Shown: one piece after another, positions 22,604 through 32,001 of the stretch
Layout of the letters: each line of letters begins with the position of its first letter
How positions within the stretch are numbered: the stretch's first letter is position 1
Assembly: GCA_937925925.1 (NCBI GenBank)
Contig: CALANA010000172.1
Coordinates: 1-35,085, forward strand
Origin: an uncultured Chloroflexales bacterium
GTDB taxonomy: Bacteria > Chloroflexota > Chloroflexia > Chloroflexales > Chloroflexaceae
Direction of reading: 5' to 3'
DNA: 35,085 nucleotides
Notes under the pieces: generated by a model
Databases searched by the model: none
The model's input: the letters and a program-made list of their open reading frames with translations, nothing else
What the model was told of the DNA's origin: nothing
Translations under genes and position numbers: made by a program

Positions 22604-23968
22604 TTACGCCGCCGTATCAAAAGCCATCGCTGTATGAATATCCGTGCTACTCAATCCCTGAAACTCCTGTACACTAATGCTTCGCAGAACACCGATGGCC
22701 AGAATCATAATCAGCGCTTCGACCCCAAAGATGAACGTATAGGCCATGGCTGGGGACAGCAACTCGGTGGTAATAAGCAACGTATGCAATGCCCCGCTTA
22801 AAACATTCGCCAGACCGGTACCAAGACCCTGCGCCATACCCCAGATCCCCATAAAAAGGCCGATATGTCCATCAATGGTCATCTCCATCATCATTGAGAG
22901 GGCACCAACATTAAATACCCCGGTACCTAATCCCATCAACAACAGGGCTGGATTCAGCAATGCAGCATGATACATACTACTGGCTACTGCCACCAGCGCC
23001 AGGCTCAGGCTAATACTAAACCCACCTACCGTTGCCAGCGTCTTTTTGGCAATCGACAGACGGGTTGACAGCGTACCGATCAGCAACATACCCACCAGGA
23101 CACCGGCACCCCAGAACTGCTGAAATTCAGCGGTATCCCTGGGAGTCAAACCAAAGACCTCGGCCCCAAACACCTCTAAAATCGCATCTTGCAAAAAAAT
23201 TCCGAAAATCGAAAGGAGAATAAAGACAAAAAAGCTACGTACCTGGCGGTTACGTTGGAACAGATCCCAGGTTACCTGTAGTGTGTTAGGCTTGTTGTGA
23301 GAGACACCCGCGAGCGATTGTACTCGAAGCGCCGACTGCTCGGTTGGGGTCATTCGCTGTTCCATGCCAATCAAGCCAGCCAAGATAAAGCCGACAACAA
23401 TAAATGGTGTCAGGTTATACAGAAACTGCATCTGGAGGGGATCATAGATCGGCATAATTATTTTGGCGACCTGCGCCGAAACAATCCCGCTCAGAATCAC
23501 GAACGTCCAGATGACAGCCACAACAATACCCCGCTCACGTTCTGTTGTCGTATCTACAACAAGCGCATTGCTTGCAGCACCATAGGCCGCAATACCCATC
23601 CCAAAAAGCGCCATAAGCAACAAAGCCGCCAGAAATACGGGAAGACCGCGCTGGCCTAATAGGACAGCCACCGATGGAAGCAGCACAAACACCAGACTGG
23701 CAACCATCGCGCTCAAGAGAATATACGGCCCACGTCGATACCCAAAGAGGGGATAGCGATCACTAATGCGGCCCCAGACCACCTGAAAAGGGGAAATAAA
23801 GTGATGCAATCCAATTAATGTCGTAACGAAAATTCCCAGTGCGCCGAGTTCATGGATCGCAATCCGGTTAAAATTGAGGGTAAGCAGGGCAAACATCCAA
23901 CCGGCACCAACGCGAATCATTGCAAGCCGCAATATTTTCAACGCCAGTTGGCAAAACTTCATTGTCAT
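22604..23968 (-). CDS. PucC/LhaA-family (BCD) major facilitator protein
   Basis: A 454-residue membrane protein with about 12 helices from the BCD subfamily of the major facilitator superfamily (PucC, LhaA, Bch2). Family marks are LLTLNFNRIAIHELGA near the N-terminus, FQVVWGRISDRYPLFGYRRG and MEMTIDGHIGLFMGIWGMAQ with GLGTGLANVLSGAL behind it. Such proteins help antenna complexes or bacteriochlorophyll reach the membrane. The start at 23968 has AAAGG four bases upstream; ATG 23962 is an alternative. It is the first gene of the minus-strand photosynthesis block, with an inverted repeat just upstream that may be its control site. Confidence 0.92.
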   Translation of the reverse strand: MTMKFCQLALKILRLAMIRVGAGWMFALLTLNFNRIAIHELGALGIFVTTLIGLHHFISPFQVVWGRISDRYPLFGYRRGPYILLSAMVASLVFVLLPSVAVLLGQRGLPVFLAALLLMALFGMGIAAYGAASNALVVDTTTERERGIVVAVIWTFVILSGIVSAQVAKIIMPIYDPLQMQFLYNLTPFIVVGFILAGLIGMEQRMTPTEQSALRVQSLAGVSHNKPNTLQVTWDLFQRNRQVRSFFVFILLSIFGIFLQDAILEVFGAEVFGLTPRDTAEFQQFWGAGVLVGMLLIGTLSTRLSIAKKTLATVGGFSISLSLALVAVASSMYHAALLNPALLLMGLGTGVFNVGALSMMMEMTIDGHIGLFMGIWGMAQGLGTGLANVLSGALHTLLITTELLSPAMAYTFIFGVEALIMILAIGVLRSISVQEFQGLSSTDIHTAMAFDTAA

Positions 23969-24008
23969 CAACCCTTTCCCTATGTTGTAACAATACTATG
24001 TTCATCAA

Positions 24009-24031
24009 TGTAGTTCAGATTGCGAACTACA
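24009..24031 (-). promoter_or_regulatory. Inverted repeat upstream of the pucC-bchF-bchC block
   Basis: TGTAGTTC (24009-24016) and GAACTACA (24024-24031) form perfect 8-base arms with a 7-base spacer, 41 bases upstream of the PucC-like start. It could be the operator for this block. It is TGT-N17-ACA and so does not fit the TGT-N12-ACA box of PpsR/CrtJ. Confidence 0.5.
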
Positions 24032-24181
24032 TCTGAAGTAAGATGACGTGGTAATTTAACTTTGTCTATATGTGAGGATGGTTTGAGTATAGCACATAGT
24101 GAAAAACGTCGCAATATGTGCAGTTATTGTGCAAAAGACGAACAAAGTGTTCACACCTCCAGGAATACGCTTCCCAGGATC

Positions 24182-24269
24182 AACCGGAGTCGCAGCTTGA
24201 ACCGCGACTCTGGTTTTTCACGATACTTCCGGGCTTGCAAGAGCAAGCCTGCATCAGTGGTGAAAAACC
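24182..24269. repeat. Overlapping stem-loops in the gap after the photosynthesis block
   Basis: AACCGGAGTCGC (24182-24193) pairs with 24204-24215 with one mismatch. GGTTTTTCAC (24212-24221) pairs perfectly with 24260-24269, enclosing GGCTTGC / GCAAGCC. The two structures share bases and cannot form together. Related wording (CCGGAGTCCAGGCTTTAGCC) occurs in the element at 25688-25803. Confidence 0.55.
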
Positions 24270-24326
24270 GAAGTCCCGGCTTTCACCTGGTCTCGCTCTG
24301 TACCAGCTTGAGCCTGAACTCCAGGT

Positions 24327-24540
24327 CAGGACTAACACGGTCGCGTGAACACAACGTTCCTTCGACTACGCCCAGGACAAGCTTTTGCGCCTACGGCAGC
24401 GGTGAAGAGATGGTGGCAACTGATTGCCGTGCTATTTCGAGATCTTTACGCCTATGGCAGTGTGGAAGGGACTCTTTTTTCCCAGATGTTCGCCGTAGGC
24501 GAACATCTGGGAAAATAAACAAAGTACCGCATCTTTTCGT
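24327..24540. repeat. Degenerate CAGGACTTAC-family element
   Basis: It begins CAGGACTAACACGG and continues with ACACAACGTTCCTTCGACTACG, close to the copies at 17942 and 18174. A perfect 18-bp palindrome lies at 24477-24494 / 24498-24515 (loop GTA), followed by ATAAACAAAGTACCGC as in other copies. The right border is unclear. The remaining parts of 23969-24822 show no gene. Confidence 0.65.
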
Positions 24541-24613
24541 TCGTCTTCGTTCCTTAGGGGTGGCCTGCTGCTGCTGTATCTGATGTTCCTGGAATCAAAT
24601 TGTATGCATGGTA

Positions 24614-24642
24614 TTCAAAAATAGGACAAGATCATATATAAT
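24614..24642 (+). promoter_or_regulatory. Sigma70-like promoter
   Basis: TTCAAA (24614-24619) and TATAAT (24637-24642) are 17 bases apart. It would drive the 142-residue protein from about 24649, leaving a long leader of roughly 170 bases. Confidence 0.5.
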
Positions 24643-24822
24643 GGAGTAAGAGATCAAAAATTGTCTTAAATGTCATCAAACAGAGAACTGCGGTATGCCT
24701 CAGAATCCTCAATCAGTTTCGTACCATGGCTAGCGCCGAGGACTGCTCAGGTATCACCAGCGTTGAGGCAGCATCATACGCACCCAGAGGATCACCTATG
24801 GAGTAGGAGAGGGAGGTTGCCT

Positions 24823-25251
24823 ATGTATGTGCGCTGGATTGTACGTCGTCATAAAAATGTAGCCGTTGCGGATACCAGTTTTTATGATGCCTATCTGGTT
24901 GAAAGCTATCGTGATCAGTCGGGGAGTCCCCGTCAGCGAACCATCTGCTATCTGGGGAACATTCGTCAGATAGGAGGAAATTTCCCGGCTATCGAACGCG
25001 AGTTGTTTATTTTGCGTGCTGAACGCATTCTCTTAACGGTGCAGGAGTTAGCCAGCAGTGATCGCGAAGAGATTCTGGAAATGCTGCAGGACAAAGTACC
25101 ACCGCTCAGTCATGACGAAGTCCTGGCTGCATTCACCGAGAACCTGCGCTGGTATCGGCGCTGGTGGCAAAAACATGGCGGTGGCCCTTCTGATGAGGAA
25201 TTGTTAGAACTGGTACGGCAGACGCAAGGCGAATTACCTCGTTCCATCTAA
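24823..25251 (+). CDS. Small protein resembling the N-terminus of IS1634-like transposases
   Basis: A 142-residue protein of unproven function. The beginning MYVRWIVRRHKNVAVADTS and the phrase LVESYRDQSGSPRQRTICYL with G-N-I next recall the N-terminal segment shared by IS1634/IS4-like transposases (YRLVESYR...G..RQR...LG). No DDE catalytic domain follows. The rest is helical, with QDKVPPLSHDEVLAAF and a Trp/Arg-rich stretch NLRWYRRWWQKHGGG. GGAGG six bases before ATG 24823 fixes the start. The stop TAA (25249-25251) appears to be part of the end of the adjacent repeat. It may be a domesticated fragment or a free-standing member of a family common in Chloroflexota. Confidence 0.7.
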   Translation: MYVRWIVRRHKNVAVADTSFYDAYLVESYRDQSGSPRQRTICYLGNIRQIGGNFPAIERELFILRAERILLTVQELASSDREEILEMLQDKVPPLSHDEVLAAFTENLRWYRRWWQKHGGGPSDEELLELVRQTQGELPRSI

Positions 25252-25487
25252 GACCAATGTGACGTCGACCTTCCGCATCCGTTGGTTCGTCGTACGCTTG
25301 CGCATACGACAACGAGGCTGCCCCAGGAAAGGGATGTTGCGGGGTGGAGAGGCGGTGCATGCACCGCCTCTCCACCGAAATCCCCACATGGGCGGGGGCC
25401 GCAGGCCCCCGTACCCCCGCCATGACGCAGTCTCGGTGGCGTACGAATGGCAAGACCATGCGGAAGGATCAGGTCGAAACGGTATAC
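25249..25487. repeat. ATACC-ended repeat element, copy C
   Basis: TAAGACCAATGTGACGTCGA at 25249 is one mismatch from the TAATACCAAT end at 13414 over the first ten bases. It continues with the shared CCTTCCGCATC. The right end, GGTCGAAACGGTAT, is the inverse of the left end of copy A (ATACCGTTTCGAC). An inner stem GGAGAGGCGGTGCATG / CATGCACCGCCTCTCC surrounds 25345-25375. The rest of 25488-25687 shows nothing I recognise. Confidence 0.75.
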
Positions 25488-25687
25488 GGTCTGAGCGGAT
25501 TGGGTGGGGCTATCCCTCGTCAACAAATCGAGGAACGAATAGACGTATAGGCCCTGCTACCCCGAATGAATCGGGGAGAGCCTGACCATGATACGTACCA
25601 GACCATCGCACACGTCGTGTCATTGACAGGCTGGTATGCGCACCTGCCAGTTAAGCCAGGAGACTGGCATACTTTGTGTAGATACGT

Positions 25688-25803
25688 CATATAGCAATCC
25701 TACATGCGTTGTGAAGACCGGAGTCCAGGCTTTAGCCCTGGGAGCGCTCCGTCTAGCGTCAAGCCTGAATTGCCGTTCACAATTGGAGTAGGATTGCTAT
25801 ATG
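25688..25803. mobile_element. 116-bp element with perfect 16-bp TIR
   Basis: CATATAGCAATCCTAC (25688-25703) is exactly repeated in inverse at 25788-25803. A second, inner pair TTGTGAA / TTCACAA (25710-25716 and 25776-25782) follows the same symmetry. There is no coding capacity and no obvious target duplication. The size and ends suggest a MITE or a structured repeat. It lies about 220 bases before sqdB. Confidence 0.75.
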
Positions 25804-25932
25804 TCAATCTCGGCCACACAGGCGTGGATGGTGCTGCACGTCGTTGCCAACTCTGTTGCCTTAGCTCAAGGCAGCATTTTGTTTTAAGTCTGTGTTAAGA
25901 AAAGATTATGGCTTTGTAATAAGGGGATCTGC

Positions 25933-25960
25933 TTGAAATTTAAGCCAGAACTGGTATCAT
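25933..25960 (+). promoter_or_regulatory. Promoter of sqdB
   Basis: TTGAAA (25933-25938) and TATCAT (25955-25960) are 16 bases apart, and TGG directly precedes the -10, giving an extended form. The leader to the sqdB start would be about 60 bases. Confidence 0.6.
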
Positions 25961-25974
25961 ACGGGGCTACTTAG

Positions 25975-27189
<1,215 letters not shown>

Positions 27190-27227
27190 GGTAAGTGACA
27201 AGGGGCGTACCATTTCTCTGGTGAAGT

Positions 27228-27296
27228 GCGCGTGTGATGCTCGACCACACGCGCCAGTCGTCAGGTTTGTTTGCCAGTGCAAGCGCACTGGGCAAA
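27228..27296. terminator. Two hairpins between sqdB and sqdX
   Basis: GCGCGTGTG (27228-27236) pairs perfectly with 27246-27254. TTTGCCAGTGC (27270-27280) pairs with 27285-27296 with one bulged G. They lie between convergent stop codons and probably end transcription from both sides. Confidence 0.65.
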
Positions 27297-27298
27297 TG

Positions 27299-28462
27299 TT
27301 ATGCCCCTGCCGTCTGCGATTTTCGCCGTAGTTGAACGCGCTGAAACAGACGTGCCGCGAGATAGTAGTAATTAATCAACTGATCCATCGTAACTTGCCA
27401 GGATCGACTCCGCGCATGCTCCAGGCTCCGCTCGGCCAGTTCTGCCCGCAGCGCCGGGTTATCCCGCAACCGCTCAATCAAGGTTCTGATCTGCTCAGGA
27501 TGGTCAGGATCGAAGAACAGGCCGTTGTGCCCATCGGAAATAATATCAACTACCCCCCCCGCTCGTGCCGCAATCACAGGAACACCGCACGCCATGGCTT
27601 CCAGCGCTACTAACCCGAAGGTCTCTGTGGTCGAAGGAAACACAAACGCATCGGCAGAACGATAGGCATTCACCAGATCGTCACCATAGAGATAGCCTGG
27701 AAATGTGGTGGGCGTGTTGCTAAAGTGGGCCTTGAGCCGCTCGTGGATCGGGCCTCCGCCAATCATTGCCAGACGTACCCCCGGTAACGAACTGACGGCA
27801 TCCCGCAGCATTTCCAGACCTTTTTCGGGTGAGTGCCGTCCTACGTTCAATAACAGAAAATCTTCGGGATGTCCATCAGTTAACCGGCGGCGCATTTCCT
27901 CATCGCGGGGGCCAGGGCTAAAGCGCTGCGTATCAATACCACGCTTCCACCAGCGTACACGGCTAAAGCCATGCATTCGTAGATCTTTTAATACCGCCGA
28001 AGAAGGGCATAAATTCAGATGGGCCTGATTGTGCAACAGGCGCAGATATGACCACATCAACGGCTCGATCATGGCTCCACCATAGTGCTTTACATAGTAT
28101 GGGATATTGGTATGAAACGAGGCGACGATGGGTACCCCTAAGCGGCGACCATATGAGAGTCCAAAAGGCCCCAGGAAAAAGGGGTTGACTGTGTGTACCA
28201 GATCAGGCTTAAAAGCTTGAATACGCTCCCAGATCCGACGGCGTGGAATGTTGATGCGAATTTCGGGGTAGAACGGCAACGGTGGCCCGCCAACCCCCAC
28301 CACTTCCGCGCCCGCATACTCAGGCGGGCCGCCCGGCGGCCCAAAAACCAATACCTGATGGCCTTTCTCATTGAGTCGCTGCAACATCAAGCACAGAATA
28401 CTCACGACTCCATCAACTTTGGGCAGAAACGTCTCGGTGAAAACAGCAATTTTCATGGGCAT
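27299..28462 (-). CDS. sqdX: Sulfoquinovosyldiacylglycerol synthase (family 4 glycosyltransferase)
   Basis: A 387-residue GT-B enzyme moving sulfoquinovose from its UDP donor onto diacylglycerol. The N-terminus MPMKIAVFTETFLPKVDGVV and the phrases FGPPGGPPEYAGAEVVGVGG and ASFHTNIPYYVKHYGG are characteristic of the SqdX/SQD2 group. The C-terminal donor site has FPSTTETFGLVALEAMACG and the E-x7-E spacing. ATG 28462 was chosen for AAGGA six bases ahead; the upstream frame to 28516 has no support. A TATAAT (28565-28560 on the minus strand) lies about 100 bases before it but lacks a clear -35. Facing sqdB, it makes the assignment firm. Confidence 0.93.
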   Translation of the reverse strand: MPMKIAVFTETFLPKVDGVVSILCLMLQRLNEKGHQVLVFGPPGGPPEYAGAEVVGVGGPPLPFYPEIRINIPRRRIWERIQAFKPDLVHTVNPFFLGPFGLSYGRRLGVPIVASFHTNIPYYVKHYGGAMIEPLMWSYLRLLHNQAHLNLCPSSAVLKDLRMHGFSRVRWWKRGIDTQRFSPGPRDEEMRRRLTDGHPEDFLLLNVGRHSPEKGLEMLRDAVSSLPGVRLAMIGGGPIHERLKAHFSNTPTTFPGYLYGDDLVNAYRSADAFVFPSTTETFGLVALEAMACGVPVIAARAGGVVDIISDGHNGLFFDPDHPEQIRTLIERLRDNPALRAELAERSLEHARSRSWQVTMDQLINYYYLAARLFQRVQLRRKSQTAGA

Positions 28463-28587
28463 AGGATTTCCTTCTCGTGTGCATGCTAACCATACCAGAC
28501 AATGCTGGCAATTCAATCGCGCCGTAGTCTCTCACCAACCCTCCGATGGCCGATATGCTATTATACTGGATGTGCTAAGATACAAAA

Positions 28588-28635
28588 GTTATGCGGTCGG
28601 TTGAACCAGACGTCTGTGTAAGTCTTGTAAGATGA
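28588..28635. repeat. Fragment of the CAGGACTTAC-family repeat
   Basis: GTTATGCGGTCGGTTGAACC is joined almost directly to GTGTAAGTCTTGTAAGATGA. These are the left-end and right-end words of the family with the middle missing. It sits between the divergent sqdX and glycosyltransferase genes. Confidence 0.6.
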
Positions 28636-28675
28636 GCAGGGTTTCTGCTTAGAACCATACCAGAGGAGTATACTG

Positions 28676-29311
28676 ATGCAAATTACGGCTGTTATTCCTG
28701 CCTATAATGAAGCCGAACGGATCACCGCCACATTGCAGGCCATCCAACCATATGTCAATGAAATGCTGGTTATTGATGATGCCAGCCAGGATGCTACGGT
28801 GCAGTGTGCAGCAGCGGCCGGGGCACGCGTTGTGTGTCAACCGCATAACCAGGGCTATATTGCAGCCATCAAGCGCGGCTTCCAGGAAGCTCAGGGTGAG
28901 ATTGTAGTCGTCATTGACGCTGATGGCGAGTTTCCGGCTGACCAGATTCCGGCACTGGTACAGCCCATCCTCGATGGGCAGGCCGAGATGGTACAGGGTC
29001 ACCGCGATATTGTGCCGCGTCCGTCGGAGCGCTTCCTGACCTGGATGGCAGGCCTGCGGGCACCAGTTGGCGATTCGGGCACCGGCATGCGCGCCTTGCG
29101 CACCGATCTGGCCCGTCAGTTAACATTAGAGGGCCGATGTATTTGCGGCATCTTTGCGCTGGAAGTGCTGAACCACGGCGGTCGGTTGAAAGAAATTCCG
29201 ATTCACTTGCAGCATGTGCAGAAGCCGCGCCGGATCGCCTGGTATCATCTACGCCAGTTTTTCTATGTGCTACCCTGGTTGTTCAAACGGTATCCTAAAG
29301 ACCATGCATAA
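28676..29311 (+). CDS. Family 2 glycosyltransferase (dolichyl/polyprenyl-phosphate type)
   Basis: A 211-residue soluble GT-A domain. ITAVIPAYNEAERITATL starts the fold. MLVIDDASQDAT, NQGYIAAIKRGFQEAQG and VVIDADGEFPADQIP (the DAD metal site) follow. It resembles polyprenyl-phosphate mannosyl- or glucosyltransferases (DPM1-like) but lacks membrane helices. GAGGAG precedes the ATG. The gene ends eight bases inside the DUF58 gene, so both are one transcript. Acceptor and donor are unknown. Confidence 0.9.
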   Translation: MQITAVIPAYNEAERITATLQAIQPYVNEMLVIDDASQDATVQCAAAAGARVVCQPHNQGYIAAIKRGFQEAQGEIVVVIDADGEFPADQIPALVQPILDGQAEMVQGHRDIVPRPSERFLTWMAGLRAPVGDSGTGMRALRTDLARQLTLEGRCICGIFALEVLNHGGRLKEIPIHLQHVQKPRRIAWYHLRQFFYVLPWLFKRYPKDHA

Positions 29312-30584
29312 ATTTTTGACACGCCACATTCGTCCGCTGAGTATTCTCGCATTTACCGTGGGTTGTTTTCTAGCCGCTCAGGGCACCGGCATTCAGCTCT
29401 TCTTGCATCTCTTTTACATTCTGCTGTTCATGCTCATTTTTTCCTATCTCTGGGCCTGGAGTAATCTGCGTGGGCTAACAATTCAGCGTGAGGCTCTGAC
29501 CCATCGTGCCCACGTTGGCGAGTATGCCCGTGAACGACTGACCATCCGTAATCGTTGGTTACTACCTCGGCTGTGGATTGAGTTTCAAGATCATTCCGAT
29601 CTCCCTCAACATGGCATCGGCTTCGTGGCCTCGCTGGGTAGTAAGCAACGTTATCGCTGGACGGCACGGACGTGCTGCACCCGGCGCGGGCGTTTCACGT
29701 TAGGCCCGGCAACGTTGATCAGCGGCGATCCGTTTGGGATCTTTCGCACCGAGCGTCGGCTGCCGAATGTCAATGAAATCATTGTCTACCCGCCACTCAT
29801 TGCTCTCGCACGCTTCGATCTTCCAGGTACCAGGATGTCTGGGGGCCGCACAATGCATCAGCATACACACCACATTACGCCCAATGTCTTCTCGGTGCGC
29901 GAATATGCGCCTGGTGACAGCTTCAACCGTATCCACTGGCGCACGACCGCTCGTACCGGTCAACTGATGGTCAAGGAATTTGAACTGGAACCGGCTGCCG
30001 ATTGTTATATCGTGCTGGATATGTATGCCGACAGCGTGGTCACTGATACCCGTGGGTTGCACACTGCCCATTCACCATACAACCTCGCGGTTGAGTCAAC
30101 CGAAGAGTATGCGATTCTGGCGGCGGCATCGCTGGCGCGGCACTTGCTGGATCAGAAGCGTGCTGTGGGGTTGATTACATGGGAACTGCACGTGCAAATA
30201 CTCTCGGCTGAACGTGAGACACGGCAGATGTTCAAGATTCTGGAGATGCTGGCCGTCTTGCAGGCGCGTGGCAACCGTCCGCTGGCAGACATGTTGATGG
30301 GCGAGAGTCCGCGCTTTGGTCACAATACTACCTTGCTCATCATCACCGCTTCATGTGATGAACGCTGGCCGCAGGCTCTGCAGCACCTGCTGGCACGCGG
30401 CGTCCGAGCAACGATACTCTTTATCGACCCGCAGAGTTTTGGCGGGTTACACGACCCGGCTCCGGTGCTGGCGCACATCGCTGAGTTGCACGTGCCTGCC
30501 TATCGCTGGTACCAGGGCCAGAGCTTGAATGATGCGCTGGATACGCCGCTACTAGCACCTGGGCGTCGGTTCGACTCTGGATAA
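29304..30584 (+). CDS. DUF58 family membrane-anchored protein
   Basis: A 426-residue protein with two N-terminal membrane helices (about 10-28 and 31-50). A beta-rich region (GRFTLGPATLISGDPFGIF) follows, and then the DUF58 core motif REYAPGDSFNRIHWRTTART with GQLMVKEFE. The C-terminal half (about 230-400) resembles a von Willebrand A-like fold, starting ADCYIVLDMYADS. DUF58 genes usually pair with a MoxR ATPase; none is here. The start at 29304 overlaps the previous gene by eight bases; longer frames are not supported. Confidence 0.9.
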   Translation: MHKFLTRHIRPLSILAFTVGCFLAAQGTGIQLFLHLFYILLFMLIFSYLWAWSNLRGLTIQREALTHRAHVGEYARERLTIRNRWLLPRLWIEFQDHSDLPQHGIGFVASLGSKQRYRWTARTCCTRRGRFTLGPATLISGDPFGIFRTERRLPNVNEIIVYPPLIALARFDLPGTRMSGGRTMHQHTHHITPNVFSVREYAPGDSFNRIHWRTTARTGQLMVKEFELEPAADCYIVLDMYADSVVTDTRGLHTAHSPYNLAVESTEEYAILAAASLARHLLDQKRAVGLITWELHVQILSAERETRQMFKILEMLAVLQARGNRPLADMLMGESPRFGHNTTLLIITASCDERWPQALQHLLARGVRATILFIDPQSFGGLHDPAPVLAHIAELHVPAYRWYQGQSLNDALDTPLLAPGRRFDSG

Positions 30585-30667
30585 TACCAGGTGGAGGCAT
30601 CCTTACCAGTCGGGTGGCCCGGCTTGAAGCGGTTCCTGGCTACCACCACACCAGGATCGTGCGTCGG

Positions 30668-31054
30668 CTATCCAACCCTGGTGGCAATCCACCAGGTGGT
30701 GCCACCCGCATCCTTTACCCCCCCACGCTTATCCTCGTCATCTTGCTGCACCGGCTCCTGCACCGATGTCGCGCCCAACTCCAGGGCACGCCGATAGGTC
30801 GCGTCAACATCGGCAACATAGACATGCACATAGGCGGGCATTGCCGGCCAGTCGGCATTGCAATCGCTGAGCATCAGGATCGTATCATCAATCCGCACTT
30901 CGGCGTGGATCACGTTGCCATTGGCGTCGGGAAACCGGCGCAACACAACGGCATCAAAGACACGTACCAGGAAGTCAATCGTATCATTTGCGCCATTGAC
31001 CATCAGATAGGGTGAGACTGTGCTGTATTCCTGTGGTTTATAAGATAGACTCAT
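30668..31054 (-). CDS. VOC superfamily protein (PhnB/glyoxalase-like)
   Basis: A 128-residue paired beta-alpha-beta-beta-beta protein. It opens VSPYLMVNGANDTIDFLVRV and has VIHAEVRIDDTILMLSD in the middle. It ends VYVADVDATYRRALELGA with a final WWIATRVG. This is the PhnB-like branch, whose members are metal-binding or resistance proteins of mostly unknown substrate. AGGAG lies five bases before the ATG. That site lies in the end of a decayed NADAR gene directly upstream, so the two once formed an operon. Confidence 0.88.
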   Translation of the reverse strand: MSLSYKPQEYSTVSPYLMVNGANDTIDFLVRVFDAVVLRRFPDANGNVIHAEVRIDDTILMLSDCNADWPAMPAYVHVYVADVDATYRRALELGATSVQEPVQQDDEDKRGGVKDAGGTTWWIATRVG

Positions 31055-31056
31055 AG

Positions 31057-31245
31057 CTACTCCTGCCGAAGTTCATCACGTACTTCCATCAAGATTTTAC
31101 CCAGCATATTCTTACCGGTACCATCGGCCCCACAGCCCCAGTAGTAATCACCGGGCGCATTTTCAATAATTGGCTCATTGCCAGTATTGAGCAACAACTG
31201 GCGCAGTTCGGTGTGGGTGCGGAACTTCTAGCGCACCGCTTCACA
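31057..31245 (-). pseudogene. NADAR (YbiA-like) gene, C-terminal remnant
   Basis: Reading the minus strand gives CEAVR, a TAG (31228-31230), then KFRTHTELRQLLLNTGNEP, followed by YYWGCGADGTGKNMLGKILM and EVRDELRQE before a TAG at 31057-31059. This matches the end of YbiA/NADAR N-glycosidases (KFEQHAELR, YWGDGGNG.GKNRLG..LMELRE). The N-terminal two thirds are missing and an in-frame stop interrupts the rest, so it is broken. It ends two bases before the VOC start codon. Confidence 0.8.
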
Positions 31246-31264
31246 CATACACCGGTTCGCAGCG

Positions 31265-31286
31265 CACCTCGGTTTTAACCGAGGTG
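31265..31286. repeat. Short perfect hairpin in decayed sequence
   Basis: CACCTCGGTT (31265-31274) pairs perfectly with AACCGAGGTG (31277-31286) around two T. The stretch 31287-31573 shows no gene or other structure I can support. Confidence 0.5.
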
Positions 31287-31573
31287 GCAATAAAGCATTC
31301 TGTGTGGGCTTCGTCGTGCATCTGCCAACACATCCTGCTGTTCAGGTGTGCCCGCCGAAGCGGGGAACGGTGCAGCCGAAACCACCAATGCCTGTATTAT
31401 AGCACATTTGTTCAACACATGCAATGAGGTCTTCGTTCTGTCTCAAGCGAGGGATAAAACCGCCTGACCACTGCCGCTACAACGGCGTGGCGTGTGGTGG
31501 GTTCTTTTCAGTCATTGCGCATTGACGGTTCTGGCGCGTGCAGATGGCTCGTTGGAAGAAGTCGCAATATTAT

Positions 31574-32001
31574 GCACGAACGGAATAGCACATCAACCGA
31601 CACAATCACCTGATCAAGAGCCTGGGCTGTTATCTGCTCGCCATGCCCGCTAATGAGCTATCGACAACTTCTATCACGACCAGTACATCGGCAGGGTGGG
31701 GATGGGCAGACGCATAGAAGTCAGCTCGCGGCTGGACAATAGCAATATCTGGTTGTGGCTCACTATACGCATCAAGTTAAATCGGGTTTTGCACACTCAC
31801 AATCGCACGGTCGCCAATCTGACGGGTAAACAGTACCACGAGCAGATTCACCAGCGCCGTATGGAAGGGGCCAATTGGATGCATAGGACGTACTTCCCCA
31901 TCAAGCAACTCAACGCGATCATTCTCGTGGAGAATGCCTACTTCGCGCATGCGGGTATAATCAGCGACAGTAAACTGCCAACGCGTAATGTTGATAGCCA
32001 T
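31574..32001 (-). pseudogene. Uma2 family (DUF820) nuclease-like gene, decayed
   Basis: The intact N-terminus reads MAINITRWQFTVADYTRM, then GILHENDRVELLDGEV and GDRAIVSVQNPI, which is typical of Uma2 proteins, a restriction-enzyme-like fold. A TAA (31777-31779) then interrupts the frame. The same frame continues with LDAYSEPQPDIAIVQPRADF and VLVVIEVVDSSL, so the stop is a point lesion. After that a frame change with missing sequence leads to a tail-like ITAQALDQVIVSVDVLF. A good GAGGAG precedes the start. Uma2 genes are multi-copy in Chloroflexota; this one should be inactive. Confidence 0.85.

Noticed and set aside
24009..24031. PpsR/CrtJ binding site
   Set aside because: The spacing is TGT-N17-ACA, not TGT-N12-ACA, and no PpsR gene is in the window. 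It was kept only as an unassigned inverted repeat.
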